The notes beneath the pieces were generated by a model. It saw nothing but the letters and a program-made list of their open reading frames with translations, did not search any database and was not told the origin of the DNA. 64,000 bases of DNA from Pagrus major. Lineage: Eukaryota; Chordata; Actinopteri; Spariformes; Sparidae. Location of the stretch: NCBI RefSeq assembly GCF_040436345.1, contig NC_133230.1:20408197-20472196 (forward strand), written 5' to 3'. The position numbers and the translations under genes are program-made. This document shows, piece by piece, positions 1 to 39,703 of the stretch (positions are counted from its first letter, which is position 1; each line of letters opens with the position of its first letter).

Positions 1-28333
<28,333 letters not shown>

Positions 28334-29560
28334 GGACCACACCTGGACCATCCTGCCTCAGAGAGTCTGGGCGTCTCCTGGCATGACTCTCCACAGAAAC
28401 AAAAGGATGCATTGAAACAAAGAAGAAGAGGAGAGGAGAGACCTGGCAGCTTGTAAATGAGTCAAAGTGGTGATCTGATTTACTGCCTCAAAACTAGGTG
28501 CATGCAGTTGTGCAAGGCTCATTTTCATCACAGAATTAGTCCTGATTGTGAACACAGATGGAGGGAGTCCAGCCCTGCTCTCACGACATCACGTCATCAT
28601 TTAAAAAAGAAAAGAAAAGAAAAGAAAAACACCTCTCTAACACAGTATGTGCATATCATTTCAGTGAGGGATTATTTTTTTAAGAATGAAAGTATCTGTG
28701 AACATGTTCCAAATGGCAGTTTGCTACTTGGCAGGTGTATGAAAATGTGTCACTGACGATGCCATTTTTAAAAACATGTAGCAAACTGAATTAGCCTTAA
28801 TCTGAGTGTTCGATTTATGAGGGTTTGGATTCTTTTTGTATTATTTCACTTTTTGGATCATGTCGTCCTTCGTTCTATTTTTTACTGGTGATTCCAAATC
28901 CTGTGGCCTTCCTCCTGAATGTAACATCCACTGTTATGTTCTGGATGTCAGCATGCCAAAGCATACTATGCACTGTACACCTGACCTGGTCACTGTGTTA
29001 CCCTGATGGTTCATTTATGGTTTGTTTATGTGGTTGTGTTGTTGACCGGTTGACCTCAAACCTCCCTCAGCAGTGTTCCCCTCATGACATGTAAACGTGT
29101 GCGTACTTGTTTGAGGACTCGTTTGTGGTTAGTGGGTGTGCATGGCTTACTGGAAGACAATCCGTCCGAACCAAATTCCTCAGAAAACAAAAAAAGAACA
29201 GCTGTAAAATTGATGTTTCAATGCACTGTTGCAATTCTTTCAGTCACTTTTCAGTGTGCTGCTACGACGTATTACTGTCGCATTTTCATGAATATGAATG
29301 GTGTGACTATTTTAAACAGTAAGTTAATGTTTTGTGTAATCAGATATATTGCTTAAATGGAATGTTTTATCAAGAGAGAAAATATGAAAAGTGCAAAACA
29401 TTTTGCTCCTACTACAGACTAACTACAAAAAAACGTTGCTGCATATTTTGATTTACATTATACCAGTGTAAATATCATTTGTACATATTCTTTTTGTATA
29501 TTTTTTGTGAGATGTTTCTTAAATTCCACTTTAATAAAAAAAAAAGGCGACCATGAAGTT
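28334..29560 (+). terminator. eml5: EML5 3' UTR and poly(A) signal
   Basis: Follows the TGA at 28331-28333. AATAAA at 29533-29538 is the likely poly(A) signal, giving a 3' UTR of about 1.2 kb. A short AAAAG repeat lies at 28603-28627. ISCA2 comes toward it from the minus strand. Confidence 0.65.
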
Positions 29561-30298
29561 GAGTGAGATGCATTCACTGACTATTATTAATGCTGAACAT
29601 GTAAAACTAAACGAGTTAATGAAACAACAGTGCTGAAACTACCCTTTTATCATCAATAAACACTTCCTGTCTGCCCTTTCATTAGTGACAACAATTACCT
29701 TTATGAACCCATTCTATCATACATCATATCACCAATTTGCATTCTGTGTATTACATTGAAATAACTCAAGATCAACTTTAAATTTTATTTTAGATGACAT
29801 GAAATATAATAAAGCTTAGCTCTTCATAGATATGGCCTATTTACATATTTTACACACAAAATAAAATCTAAGCACTGAATACTCAAACACTTCAACTGAG
29901 CCTTTGTTTTGATTAAATACATCACAAATCACAGGTGAATACTGTGACTGACAGTTGCTATCTGCAAGTTTCACTGTGACACTAAATGTAGTTATTGGTG
30001 ATTTAAATTAGGAATTCAAAGAGAGAGTCTTATATAATATCCTAAGTTACCAGTTTATTAGGTACACCTGCCCTGTTAAAGCCAATCCCATATAACCCTG
30101 CAATAAATTATATCTTTGTGAAACTTATAATACAATATTATATAATTTAAGTAAACACTGTCAGAGAGGTGTTGAATTATCTCTATGGTAATTGTTATTC
30201 TGTCGTTATTAGAATGCATTTATATTATGAATTTACTTTAATATTCTAATAAACTGATAAATCGGGATATTAAATAACATTGATGCACTGAAACAGCC
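29561..30298. other. Convergent interval between EML5 and ISCA2
   Basis: AT-rich. Probably holds the ISCA2 3' UTR (tttatt hexamers on the plus strand at about 29784 and 30055 would be AATAAA on the minus strand). 30045-30075 (ccagtttattaggtacacct) is a fragment of a common fish dispersed repeat. No gene seen. Confidence 0.5.
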
Positions 30299-31486
30299 TC
30301 ATAATTTGACAGAGAACGAGCTGCCACAGGAGCAGCCATGATCAGCTTGGGGATTCTTGAGCACTAGAAAGGTGGAGCGGATCAGCTCCTGGGTGAAGTC
30401 CACCGTGGCTCCTTTCACAAACTCCAGGCTGTCCTCATCCACGATGATGCCCACTCCTCCCTGCTCAAAAACTCTGAAAGCAAAGCAGAGCAGAATAGAT
30501 TGGATTAACTAAAAACACAATCTGGAAAACAAGGAGGCCAGTGTAAACCAATGTTTTGACAGCTAGATAAGTGGCTGTTTACCTGTCATCTTCAGTCTTG
30601 CCACTTACAACAGAAAACTTGTACTGGAACCCAGAGCAGCCTCCTCCTTCCACATGTATCCTCAGGTACTCGCCCTTCTCCATGATTTCGCCTAGTCTCT
30701 GGAATAAAAGAAGGACATGAGGATGATGGATGAAGTGCAAACAACACAAAAACAACACATTAATGAACTCAGTAGCTGCAGGGCAATGGGTTTTAACAAA
30801 AAAAATGATGACAATGCAGTTGCTCCACAGTCAACATTGGCTGAGACTGACGATTTTTGAGGTTTTACACAAATATTAATAAAACTCCAAGAAAATCCAC
30901 ATCCACAACATCTATTTACCATCCCTTATGTCACTGGAGCAGCGTCATGTAGAGTTTTTGGCGTGTATAGAAACTTTCTTTTAAATGGGATTTTTAGACA
31001 TGGAATGACAGGAAATGGGTATCTGCTGACCTTCACACATGAGTCAGTGAGGTATACTTTATCTTCAGATGGACCTGACACCACTGACTTCTGCTGGGCT
31101 GAGGCGCTGCTGAAACGCTGAAGCCCCGCTGTAAAAGGGGGCAAGGGGTTTTGAGGAACCCGGTGTAACTGGTGGCTCACATTGAGGTTGTTCAGAAGAG
31201 CAGATGCCCTGCAAAACAGTGTTATTATGTGAACATCAGATCATGATGAAACAAACAGCAAGGCTTGAGACGTCACTGACCCTGATGCTAACTAGCATTA
31301 TAGCTAACTTGCTACCTCTCTAGCAAAAATTCAATGTACAGCTTCTTTTTGCCAAGAGAAACGGTTTACAGATTAAAGTTTTGTTCACGGAGATCCCTAA
31401 TGACATACGGGAAATTAACGTTACCTGGCAAGGCTCAATATTTTCGACTTTGACGCACTTATCATTGCTCCTCTAACGAATGACAT
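30299..31486 (-). CDS. isca2: Iron-sulfur cluster assembly 2, mitochondrial
   Basis: A-type Fe-S scaffold protein that acts with ISCA1 and IBA57 in late [4Fe-4S] cluster assembly in the mitochondrial matrix. Exons (transcript order): 31486-31425, 31208-31031, 30698-30583, 30473-30299; 531 nt, 176 aa, all phases consistent. The start ATG at 31486 opens [20 protein letters not shown], a basic, hydroxyl-rich stretch fitting a mitochondrial presequence. The HesB/IscA domain runs from about residue 70 to the end, with the three cluster cysteines C101 ([13 protein letters not shown]), C166 and C168 ([13 protein letters not shown]); the 65-residue spacing equals that of the human protein. The family is normally about 150 aa, the excess being presequence. 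Divergently transcribed from NPC2. Confidence 0.96.
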
Positions 31487-31940
31487 CTTCCATAACAAAT
31501 GTTTGTAAGTCCCTCCCACAACATGTAACGAACGACAAGACGCACTCTTATTGGCTAAAATGCGTGTCTGTCAAATAGACACGCCCACATTGTTACCAAT
31601 ACGGCTATTTGATTCGTCAGTTTATCTGCCAATCTTGAGGTGTTTCCGGCTGAGGCCCAGATGTTCTTGTAGAATTTCAAACCGCAGTTTTGCCTTACAG
31701 GTACAACTTCCCTACAAGATCCACCAATGAAATGCTTACGTTGAGGTTTGGCTAACAGATAACCGGTTGTCTTGTCTTGCTTTAGGTTTTTGATCAGCCA
31801 ATTATAGCGCAGGAGGCAGGGCCCTGACGCCGAGGGAGTTTCCTGACAGGTTGAACTCCGGGCTTAAAAAACAAAATGTCCTGCTAATAAATAGGCGTTA
31901 CACGGAGCTCGTGATACTACGACATAAAAGGTGCGGGGCG
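31487..31940. promoter_or_regulatory. Divergent ISCA2/NPC2 promoter with five CCAAT boxes
   Basis: Lies between the ISCA2 start codon and the NPC2 first exon. CCAAT pentamers (either strand) occur at 31550-31554 (inverted), 31596-31600, 31629-31633, 31724-31728 and 31798-31802. No convincing TATA box. This layout fits an NF-Y-type bidirectional housekeeping promoter; the factor is inferred. Confidence 0.6.
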
Positions 31941-32253
31941 GTCATCGTTGTCATTTCGGAAGCCGACGAAAGCGCATGAAAAGGTACTTTTTGTTCATTT
32001 TGACTTCTATGTACTATGCTAACCAGAAGATTCGCTGTTTGTGTCGTTTCCTTAATACCAGGCAGTCGAAGATAATTTATTTTTGAGTGTGTTAAACTTT
32101 GTAATCACTGCCACACATGGGGAAACAAACAAGAAGTCATCTGTTTCAATACTTTCGTGCGGACTGCTCAGAGTCAGACTCGTCTGATGTGTATTCATGT
32201 TGCGTAATAAATATTTCCTCGTTTTTAGGGTCACACAACACACACAAAGAAAC

Positions 32254-33310
32254 ATGGATGTCCGGACTGGCTTTATCGTTGTGTTCTGCTTGATTGGATT
32301 CACCTGTGCCACTCCGGTGAAATTCATAGACTGCGGTAAGTTTCACTCCACCATCTTTGAGAAAATGTAGCCACTTCTCTGTATGTTAAATGGCCAGGCG
32401 TTGACTTTGAAGTACAACTTCCTTCATGTCACCCAAATGTTTAATTGCCTATCAAAATTGTCTAGTCATTTTCTGTCTTTAACAACTAATTGGCCCGTTT
32501 CATTCCTGGATCTGTATATGTCCTGCAAATGTACGCTGTCCCTGAACACACTTAATTAAGTGATGCACCTGCACATTGACACCTCCCACATGATCTCACC
32601 TTTTGTGGTTTTTCAGTGTTTTAATAAGGGCTTTCCCTATTGGTCGAATGGCACTCCAGGTGAGTGTCATTTGACCAACAAGGAAAGTTCCTAGGTTTTG
32701 TTTTGTTTTTTGTTTTGTTTTTTTCTTTTTTGCACTGCGCCTTTTTTCTAAAAAACTGAAACGGTACAAAATGTACTGACTTTTAGTCTCTAACAGGGAT
32801 GAGAAGTTAAAGAAAATGCTAGCGCCTACATTTCCCATAATGCCACTCAACAGTTTCTTTCATTAGACCGCCTGACATCAGGGTTATTTTTGCAGACTAT
32901 GGAGAGCTTCCTCCAGAGCCACAAGATTCCTTACTCATCGCTGTATGCACTGAAACAATGAGTAGGGCTGGGCCAAATGGTTTTGATATTGGGTAACTTA
33001 AAGACTGTCAACACAATGTCTGAGTAGTAAGGTAATCTAATCTATTCTGTGCTTTGGCGTAATCTGGAAGTACATTGCGAACTACTCAGTTTTCTTGTGT
33101 GCTTAAAATGGAATCTCATTAAAACCATGTTTATTAATTTGTTTCCTCTTGTTTCTCTTCAGGCTCAACTTCTGGCAAAGTATCCATGGTGGACATTGAC
33201 CCATGTCCCAGTCAGCCATGCCAGCTACACAAAGGACAGGCCTATAGTGTCAACGTGACCTTCAACAGTGGTAAGGAGGCTATATACTGTATTTTAAAAA
33301 TGCTTCAGTC

Positions 33311-33343
<33 letters not shown>

Positions 33344-33936
33344 TGAATGCGTTTTCCTTAAACTTTTGAATCTCACTGTCATTTTCTGTCGTAGCTGTGG
33401 CAAGCCAGACGAGCAAGGCTGTGGTTCACGGCATTATTGCTGGAGTTCCCGTCCCCTTCCCTATTCCCAAGGATGATGGCTGCCAATCTGGAATTCAGTG
33501 TCCCATCCAGAAGCAGCAGAGCTATCACTATTTGAACTCCCTTCCAGTGAAGACTGAGTATCCAGCTGTAAGTACTCCATGTGACATCAACAACAATGCT
33601 CTTAGCTGGTTTTATTTAAATGTAACCAGATTACTAGGAGTGTGCAAACGGTTGCTACAGTTCCACTTCTCCATACTGGGTAAATATTTCTACTGTATGC
33701 CTCAACCAAACATGACAGACCAATCTACAAAAGGATTTTGTAACGTTTTTTTTAAAGATGTGTATTTTTGTTTTCTCCTTTCACTTCCTCTTTACATGTA
33801 AGTGATAGAAAGCACACCTTGTTCACTAATGTCTCTTCTGTATTTCTAGATAAAGCTGACTGTGGAGTGGGAACTGAGAGACGACGACAAAAAAGACTTG
33901 TTCTGCATCAGGTTCCCAGTTCAGATTGTGAGCTAA
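32254..33936 (+). CDS. npc2: NPC intracellular cholesterol transporter 2
   Basis: Soluble lysosomal ML-domain protein that binds unesterified cholesterol and hands it to NPC1. Exons 32254-32335, 33163-33270, 33395-33567, 33850-33936; 450 nt, 149 aa (human 151). Signal peptide [19 protein letters not shown] with cleavage expected before TPVKF. Mature cysteines are the expected six, in [22 protein letters not shown] and LFCIRF, matching the three ML-domain disulfides. N-glycosylation sequon in VNVTFNS. A non-coding first exon ends at 31983; exon 2 begins at 32229. The chosen start has a strong context (A at -3, G at +4), but an upstream in-frame ATG in exon 1 would add 11 residues (see findings). 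Poly(A) signal AATAAA at 34383-34388. Confidence 0.97.
33313..33340. repeat. (GT)n microsatellite in NPC2 intron
   Basis: Fourteen GT units in the intron between exons 2 and 3, about 55 bases from the next acceptor. Confidence 0.95.
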
Positions 33937-34400
33937 ACTAGCAACATTACCTCAGACTTGCAAGTGTTTTTTTTGTTTTGTTTGTTTTTGGCTTTTTTTT
34001 AAAAGGGATTCAACTTTGAGTAAAAATCTAAAGAATGGAAATGACTCCAGTCAAGATCTCATTTTAATCATTCACCCAAATTATTTTTAAGATGTACGTC
34101 TTTCAATAGTTTGCAAGACTTTGCCGCACACCTTAAATTCTACTGACCTTTTGCTCCGATCTTCCTAACAGTCAGTTTTAAGAGCTGTGGAATAATGTGG
34201 TTTGTGTGAATGACTGAACTACATTCCCCTACAGTGCAACTGTCTTGTCTGACTTACTGGCTGCTGTGTAGTCAGAAAAATTACATGCAATACCTGTTGT
34301 TTTTGCGTAAACTTTTGTAATATTTCTTACTGACCGTGTACTACTGTAAGACATACAAGCTTGGATATGAAAATGAAATTCTAATAAAAGATATCTAATA
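33937..34400 (+). terminator. npc2: NPC2 3' UTR and poly(A) signal
   Basis: Runs from the TAA at 33934-33936 to just past AATAAA at 34383-34388. T-rich tract at 33967-34002. No other feature. Confidence 0.7.
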
Positions 34401-34737
34401 TGTACCCACATTGCATCATGTGTGAATTTTTACAATAACATATTTTGATAGTAAAACTTTTGCTAATAAGGGCAATTTCAAACTCCAGCAATACACTTGT
34501 TACTCTGAATATTGCAGCTGAACTTGTCACTTCCTCAAAAGCAGCATGTGATGTTGCAGTCACTGGCTGAGCAGTGGGCAGGAGACTAATTTTTTTTTTT
34601 TTTTCTTTCCAAGAAAATTGCCTTGCAAGATGAGCATAAACATCAACTTGAAAACCTTGGACTAATATCTTTTGTCTACTGTCACACATTGTAGATGGTG
34701 ATTGAAGTTTAAAAAAAAAAAGTGAGTTTGAATTCTG
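34401..34737. other. Convergent interval between NPC2 and GSKIP
   Basis: Short spacer between the two transcripts' 3' ends. A T-tract lies at 34590-34605 and an A-tract near 34712. No gene. Confidence 0.5.
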
Positions 34738-35733
34738 ATAATTTTATTGGTCTGAGCAAAGGCCAGCAAGGAATATCTGTGAATGCAAAGGTAACATGTT
34801 TTCTTAGATTTCACAACACCGACGCTCACAAGCTCATAATCATGTCATATACACAATAAACCAATATTGAAAAGTCCAGTACAAGTCTAATAAACGGCTG
34901 TGCATTCTGACAAAATGAACTAAAAGTTAAAACCAATACAAAAAGTATTTTAAACCACGAGGATAGCCTTGAAATTTAAGCAAAAGTTTGAAATGCAAGC
35001 TTGAGTTGCAATGCACTGTATGGACGGGAAACAAAGATAAAATCCCAAACAATTAACTTGATAATTGGTTTATGACATCAAACCTTTCAAATAAATTTTA
35101 AGTTTCTGACCTCATTATCCATGTGAGAGGACAACCCCATTATCTTCAATACAAAATGTACTTTTCTAACCAAAAGTCAGTTATTAAGGCAGCATGTATG
35201 AGTTGCACTGAAAGAATACAGCTTTGGCTCTTTCACTGAGTCACCTGCCGAAAAACGAACAAGTTGTGTATATTGGATCAGTAATCAGGTCACAGCTTTA
35301 GTGCAAGCAAGGCAGAGGTGGGATCAGTAATTCACATAACTTGCTGCTTTCTTTTTCTCAGATCATAGCAATGAGTACAAAAAGGTGCAGAATCCTCAAA
35401 CACTGCACAGGTACAAATGTGTAGCGTGTAGAAGCGGGAAGATCTTTCCACAGTTAAAGTCAACACACAATGTTGCAAAAGAGCCCATACAGCCAATCCC
35501 TAGCAGTCACTAAAGTTAACTAACATGAAGTCATTCAATGATATGAAGGTCAGAACAAAGCAAAGTCGATAGGGCAGGGTACCCCTCATTGTAGTGGTAG
35601 CTAGGCAGGTGGACATCACATAATAGGCTATAATATTTGAGCAGACTTGGTTATGGTTGGCTCATATCCAAATACACCCACATCATCAACCTCCCTTCCA
35701 CTTGTACAGCTTTTGCAGCATCTTGGTCCTGTT
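34738..35733 (-). terminator. gskip: GSKIP 3' UTR with poly(A) signal on the minus strand
   Basis: TTTATT on the plus strand at about 34742-34747 is AATAAA on the minus strand and would end a 3' UTR of about 1 kb after the GSKIP stop at 35734. No open frame of note lies in it. Confidence 0.55.
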
Positions 35734-36366
35734 TTATTGTCCGTTTTGCTTCAGTCTCTCCAACCGCTGGAGCAAAGCATTGCCAAAGGCTTCTCTGTAA
35801 CCGGGACTCAGCTTGTCCAGAAGCGAGTAAACAGTCTCGTGATACTGGGTGCTCAAATCCTCGTCCACTTGATCGAAGGCGTAGCCCACCACCTGTTTGG
35901 GAGATGATTTATTGTCAAAATCAGCATCGTTTGGGGTCTGAAACACGCAGAAACTAGAAACCACTGTGTGAGTGTATCTCACTAAGGCTGCATTGTTGAC
36001 TATTTTTAATTGATTAGTTGTTTGGTTTATAAAATGTCAGTGTTTCCGAAAACCCAAGATGATGAAAATAGTCTGTGATTAATTTAATAGATGACAACTA
36101 ATCGATTAATCATTACACCTTACCCTTAGTCCTGCCTCTGTGAGCTCCAGACAGTACCGGTTTCCCTCCCTTGTTTCCACGTTTATGTAGGCCACGTCTG
36201 ACGCACTGTCGAGATTTTGTGACACGTGCATTTCAGAGACAGCAAAAAGTACGTCATTGACCACCGCTTCTGCTTCCAATCTCATGTCCTTGACGTCACC
36301 GAGCACGACACAGTCCTCATCAAATGAAGAGACGATGGCTTCCTCGGGCTGGCAGTCTATCTCCAT
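35734..36366 (-). CDS. gskip: GSK3-beta interaction protein
   Basis: Small cytosolic A-kinase anchoring protein that tethers PKA RII subunits and binds GSK3-beta, restraining its kinase activity (family knowledge). Coding exons in transcript order: 36366-36124 (ATG at 36366) and 35892-35734; 402 nt, 133 aa (human 139). RII-binding amphipathic helix [15 protein letters not shown] at residues 29-43; conserved core [23 protein letters not shown]3-binding helix [20 protein letters not shown] near the C-terminus. The junction is TEAGLR/VVGYAF as in mammals. A second acceptor at 35938 would insert 15 residues in frame (see findings). A non-coding first exon lies around 38403-38560, so intron 1 is about 2 kb. 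Confidence 0.95.
35983..36115. mobile_element. Short inverted-repeat element in the GSKIP intron
   Basis: TTAATTGATTAGTTGT near 36007 is mirrored by acaactaatcgattaat near 36095. The interior gtgtttccgaaaacccaag matches a very common fish repeat of the cgattaatcg type. It fills most of the 230-base intron between the two GSKIP coding exons. Non-coding. Confidence 0.55.
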
Positions 36367-38402
36367 CCCCTAAAACAGAACGACATTAATGACTCAGCTG
36401 AAGCCCAGATGTTACTGTGTGCTATTAAAACCTGCTGACGGAGGTCTCCATAACACACACTTTGTCTGCTCTCGACTGTCATGGAAACAAGATGTACTCG
36501 TTGGACTTAACACTTATCTACACTGAGACAGTAATTACGTAAAAGAATGTATTTTAACTACACCTGTAACTTCTGGTCATAAACCTTTATACATATATAT
36601 TTGTCCAGGGTTAGCAGGGTTGTGGTTCAGCTTGCAGTGACGGTGTATCACGACATGTTTCTGGAAAGGTTAAAAAAAAAAGCAGAACTGAAACAAATGT
36701 GCATCGAACCGTTCTGTGAGGTTTTTTGTGCTAAGTTGACTAATTTAAGTATATAGCATCTGCTATGAGAGACACTTCCTTCTTCCCTGACATAAAAACA
36801 CACACAAACAAGTTTTATGAAGAATACAGTGCTGCACTGGTGTGCACCTGCTAGGTTTTTTGTGTTACTGTCCATCATTCAGATGTAGGTGTTGCAGCAG
36901 TATACCAGTTTAAAGGTATTAAGACAGACTGTTATCACACTGTGCACATTTGCTTATCTAAGGTATTGAATTTAACTGTATTAGTGTAGTGTTAAAAATA
37001 GATATATTTCAAGCTCACATCAAAATTCATGTCCATCAGGACGGAATATTTTGGTGCATTTGTTGAACAAATGTAATTTGTTTTGCTCCATTGATGCCTC
37101 GGGGCAGTCTGTGGTGCAATCCTGTATGAGACTCTTCCTGCCTGTCAGCTGAGGCCTCTTCGCTCGCATCTGGCTCTGTCATTGTTGATTCTGCTGGCTG
37201 GATGCCTTTAGGGGCAATGAGCGCTCAGTAATGACGGCTGATTGTGAAACACACATCAACCTTTACTAAACCTGTTCCTTCCACCTTATTGACCTCAACC
37301 GAATGAGGATGCTACAGGTAAAAATCTGTCAGAGATATATTATTATTGTTCATGCCTTTGTAATTACACATTAAACCAACACACAGCACCAGTTAGGGCT
37401 CCAAGTTGTCTGAACCGTAACAAAGTCCCACTGTCCATTTTTACAATTACATTAGGCAGATTAGATTTAGATAAAGATAAGAATAGACACTTGCAATGTC
37501 TTAGGTTTTCAAGAATGAACCCTCAATGCTGAATTGTGCTAATCAACAAATCGGCAGATTGAACTATAGTTGAAGACCTACTGGCACATTCACCTCCATT
37601 CAGTAGAGGAGGACGTGTTTCGATCCTTTGCTTCAGTAAAAGATACATAATCAATTACAAGCAAAAGCACTGCAGTGGCATATTAAACATCATCAGCAAA
37701 TTGTACTGCTGTAATTGTAAGTTTTAAGTAAATTGCAGGTTTTAATGCAGAAAAGGTGTGTTTTAGGTGTTGTATTAAATATTATCTAAATATCTAAATT
37801 TGTTAATAATTAATAAGATAAATGTAGTGGAGTAAATACAAAAAGGAGCCTCTGAGGTAGAAATACAAAGTCTCATGACATGGAAATACTCAAATACTTC
37901 AACTTTGTACTGAAATGCAGCACTTAGTAAATAGAGTAAATATACTTAGTTACTTTCCATCGCAACATGTTGATTTATACTTTTAAAAGCGGCCTGACAG
38001 CGACATCCTGAGGACTCCTTCTTGTGTAGGAGGCTGAGGAAAAATATCGCTGGTTGCTGTCCCTCCTACAGACATCATTGATCATCATTAATATTGTATA
38101 CACTTCATGCAAACGCGGTAATTCGGCTAATCAACACACTGGTAGTTAGCTCGACCGATACTGTAGCAAACTTAAAAGGCTAACGTGTCAAACATTTTGG
38201 GATAAACTCAGGGAAAACTAACATCCAGCTCCTGCACTGGTTCAACAAAACTGACCGCTCTGTGGGCCATGAACGCATTTCAGTCACTCTGTTTATATCT
38301 AAAAACGTGCATACTGCATATAAATAAAAGATTCACAGCACGTTTGATGTGATTTATTCAACAATAATCATTTCTAAAACAAACTGCGTTCATTTTTCTC
38401 AC
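36367..38402 (-). other. GSKIP 5' intron
   Basis: Joins the non-coding first exon (donor at 38403/38402) to the ATG exon. Contains one dispersed repeat (37602-37963, separate entry). I see no exon, RNA gene or regulatory array beyond that. Confidence 0.5.
37602..37963. mobile_element. Teleost non-autonomous repeat, decayed copy
   Basis: Blocks such as tttgcttcagtaaaagatac, aaatgtagtggagtaaatac, gacatggaaatactcaaata and gagtaaatatacttagttac follow the order of a very common percomorph repeat that I recognise by sequence but cannot name with certainty. About 360 bp. No coding capacity. Confidence 0.6.
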
Positions 38403-38560
38403 CTCCTCGCTGGTTTGCGCTCTTCCGGGCTTGTGGAAGCTTCCAGCCCACTCGGAGCTCTCCTCAAGTGGAGAAGGATCAGTCAGATGAGCGCTGACTA
38501 GCGACAGACGGATCACTTCTGAGGCTCAAAATTGTGGACAACCGGAGACTGACAAAAAAT
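38403..38560 (-). other. gskip: GSKIP non-coding first exon (probable)
   Basis: On the minus strand a G+C-richer segment ends in AGCGAGGAG followed by gtgaga, a good donor at 38403/38402. No upstream coding frame continues through it, so it is taken as 5' UTR. Its 5' limit is a guess. Confidence 0.5.
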
Positions 38561-38755
38561 CACGCCGCCCCCTGTTTCTATTCTATGTGCTTCGTGACTG
38601 AATAACTACCTAAATGAAATCCTGACCCAGTAAATTGTCCCACGGACCACGCAGTTCCGCCATGTTGTGACGTCATTGGCTAATCCCGCCCCCGGAGTGT
38701 GTAGGCTCAATTGGTGCGGAGTCATGAAAGTGTTTGTAAACAACTCAGTCAGAAG
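38561..38755. promoter_or_regulatory. Divergent GSKIP/ATG2B promoter with CRE, CCAAT and GC box
   Basis: A full palindromic cAMP response element TGACGTCA lies at 38668-38675, overlapping an inverted CCAAT (ATTGG, 38675-38679), followed by a GC box (cccgccccc, about 38685-38693) and another ATTGG at 38710-38714. A probable ATG2B non-coding exon ends at 38755 (agaag/gtaac). Factor binding is inferred from motifs. Confidence 0.6.
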
Positions 38756-39651
38756 GTAACTTATGAGCTGCATTCATATCTTCAACTCTGTTTGCTTACT
38801 CATGCATGTCGGCATACCGCGCTGCTGTATATGTGTGTAGTGTTTTGTTTTTTTTGTCAGCATACGTCTTTACATGTGTGGGTACATTTGAGAAATGTTG
38901 GATTTGAGTTTAGCTAGCTAGCTTGCTACCAAGCAAACATGCACTGCTGTCAGCTTAGCCTGGCGTTAGCCGGCTATGCTAATGTTTCCTCGTTCTGCCT
39001 ATAGCAGTGGCTAGCTAAATTCGCTGGCCTCATACTTGCTAGCCGGCTAGTTAGCCCAGTGACATGCCTTTGTCTAGCCAGAAGTCAAAGCGCAGCTCCC
39101 GTCACTAGACAACGATGACAGCCCTGTTTAGGTAAACATAGCTAAGGGTAGCTAGCGACTAGACTGGGGGCATGCTAATAGTTATTTCGCAAGTGTGTTT
39201 GGCTAGTTTATACCGGCTCTAGAATAGGGACAAACATAAGGCTTAACGCTAGGACAACACTAACATCATTAGGACATTTTATGTTACTATATTATAAACG
39301 TCACTCAGGAGCAATTTAAATCAGTCTCTGTGGTAAACTGACGCATTAATGAAGCTTGTTGTTGTCGACTGTGTTGCAGACATTTCGTGCCAAGTGTCAT
39401 GTTGTGTCCAGTGTACAATTACAAATAGGGCACCATATGTGTCTTTCCATAGGCGCAGCAAACTGGAGTCGGACCAATTCCCTCACATATCCCCGAGTGT
39501 CAACACATCCTCCAAAGTGTCCCTAATCTTGGGATGTGAAGGGTGTTTGAGCTCACGATTTCTCCATGTCTTTAAGTCGACAGGATGACACGACTGTAAC
39601 GCCAGTGATTAATTCAAAGCTGTTTAAGTAGGTATAGCATTCCGGTTGCAG
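38756..39651 (+). other. ATG2B 5' intron
   Basis: Between a probable non-coding exon (donor 38755/38756) and the acceptor ggttgcag at 39651. 38915-39165 is unusually rich in GCTAGC/TTAGC words, a pattern seen around many fish promoters. No coding frame of interest. Confidence 0.45.
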
Positions 39652-39703
39652 AGCCTCGAGATCCATTTGATTACCCTGTATACTGTCCACCTATCAAATT
39701 AAG

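Noticed and set aside
33397-33801. 134-codon open frame overlapping NPC2 exon 3
   Set aside because: It starts inside the true NPC2 exon and reads on through the intron; the ML-domain protein continues at 33850 after splicing.
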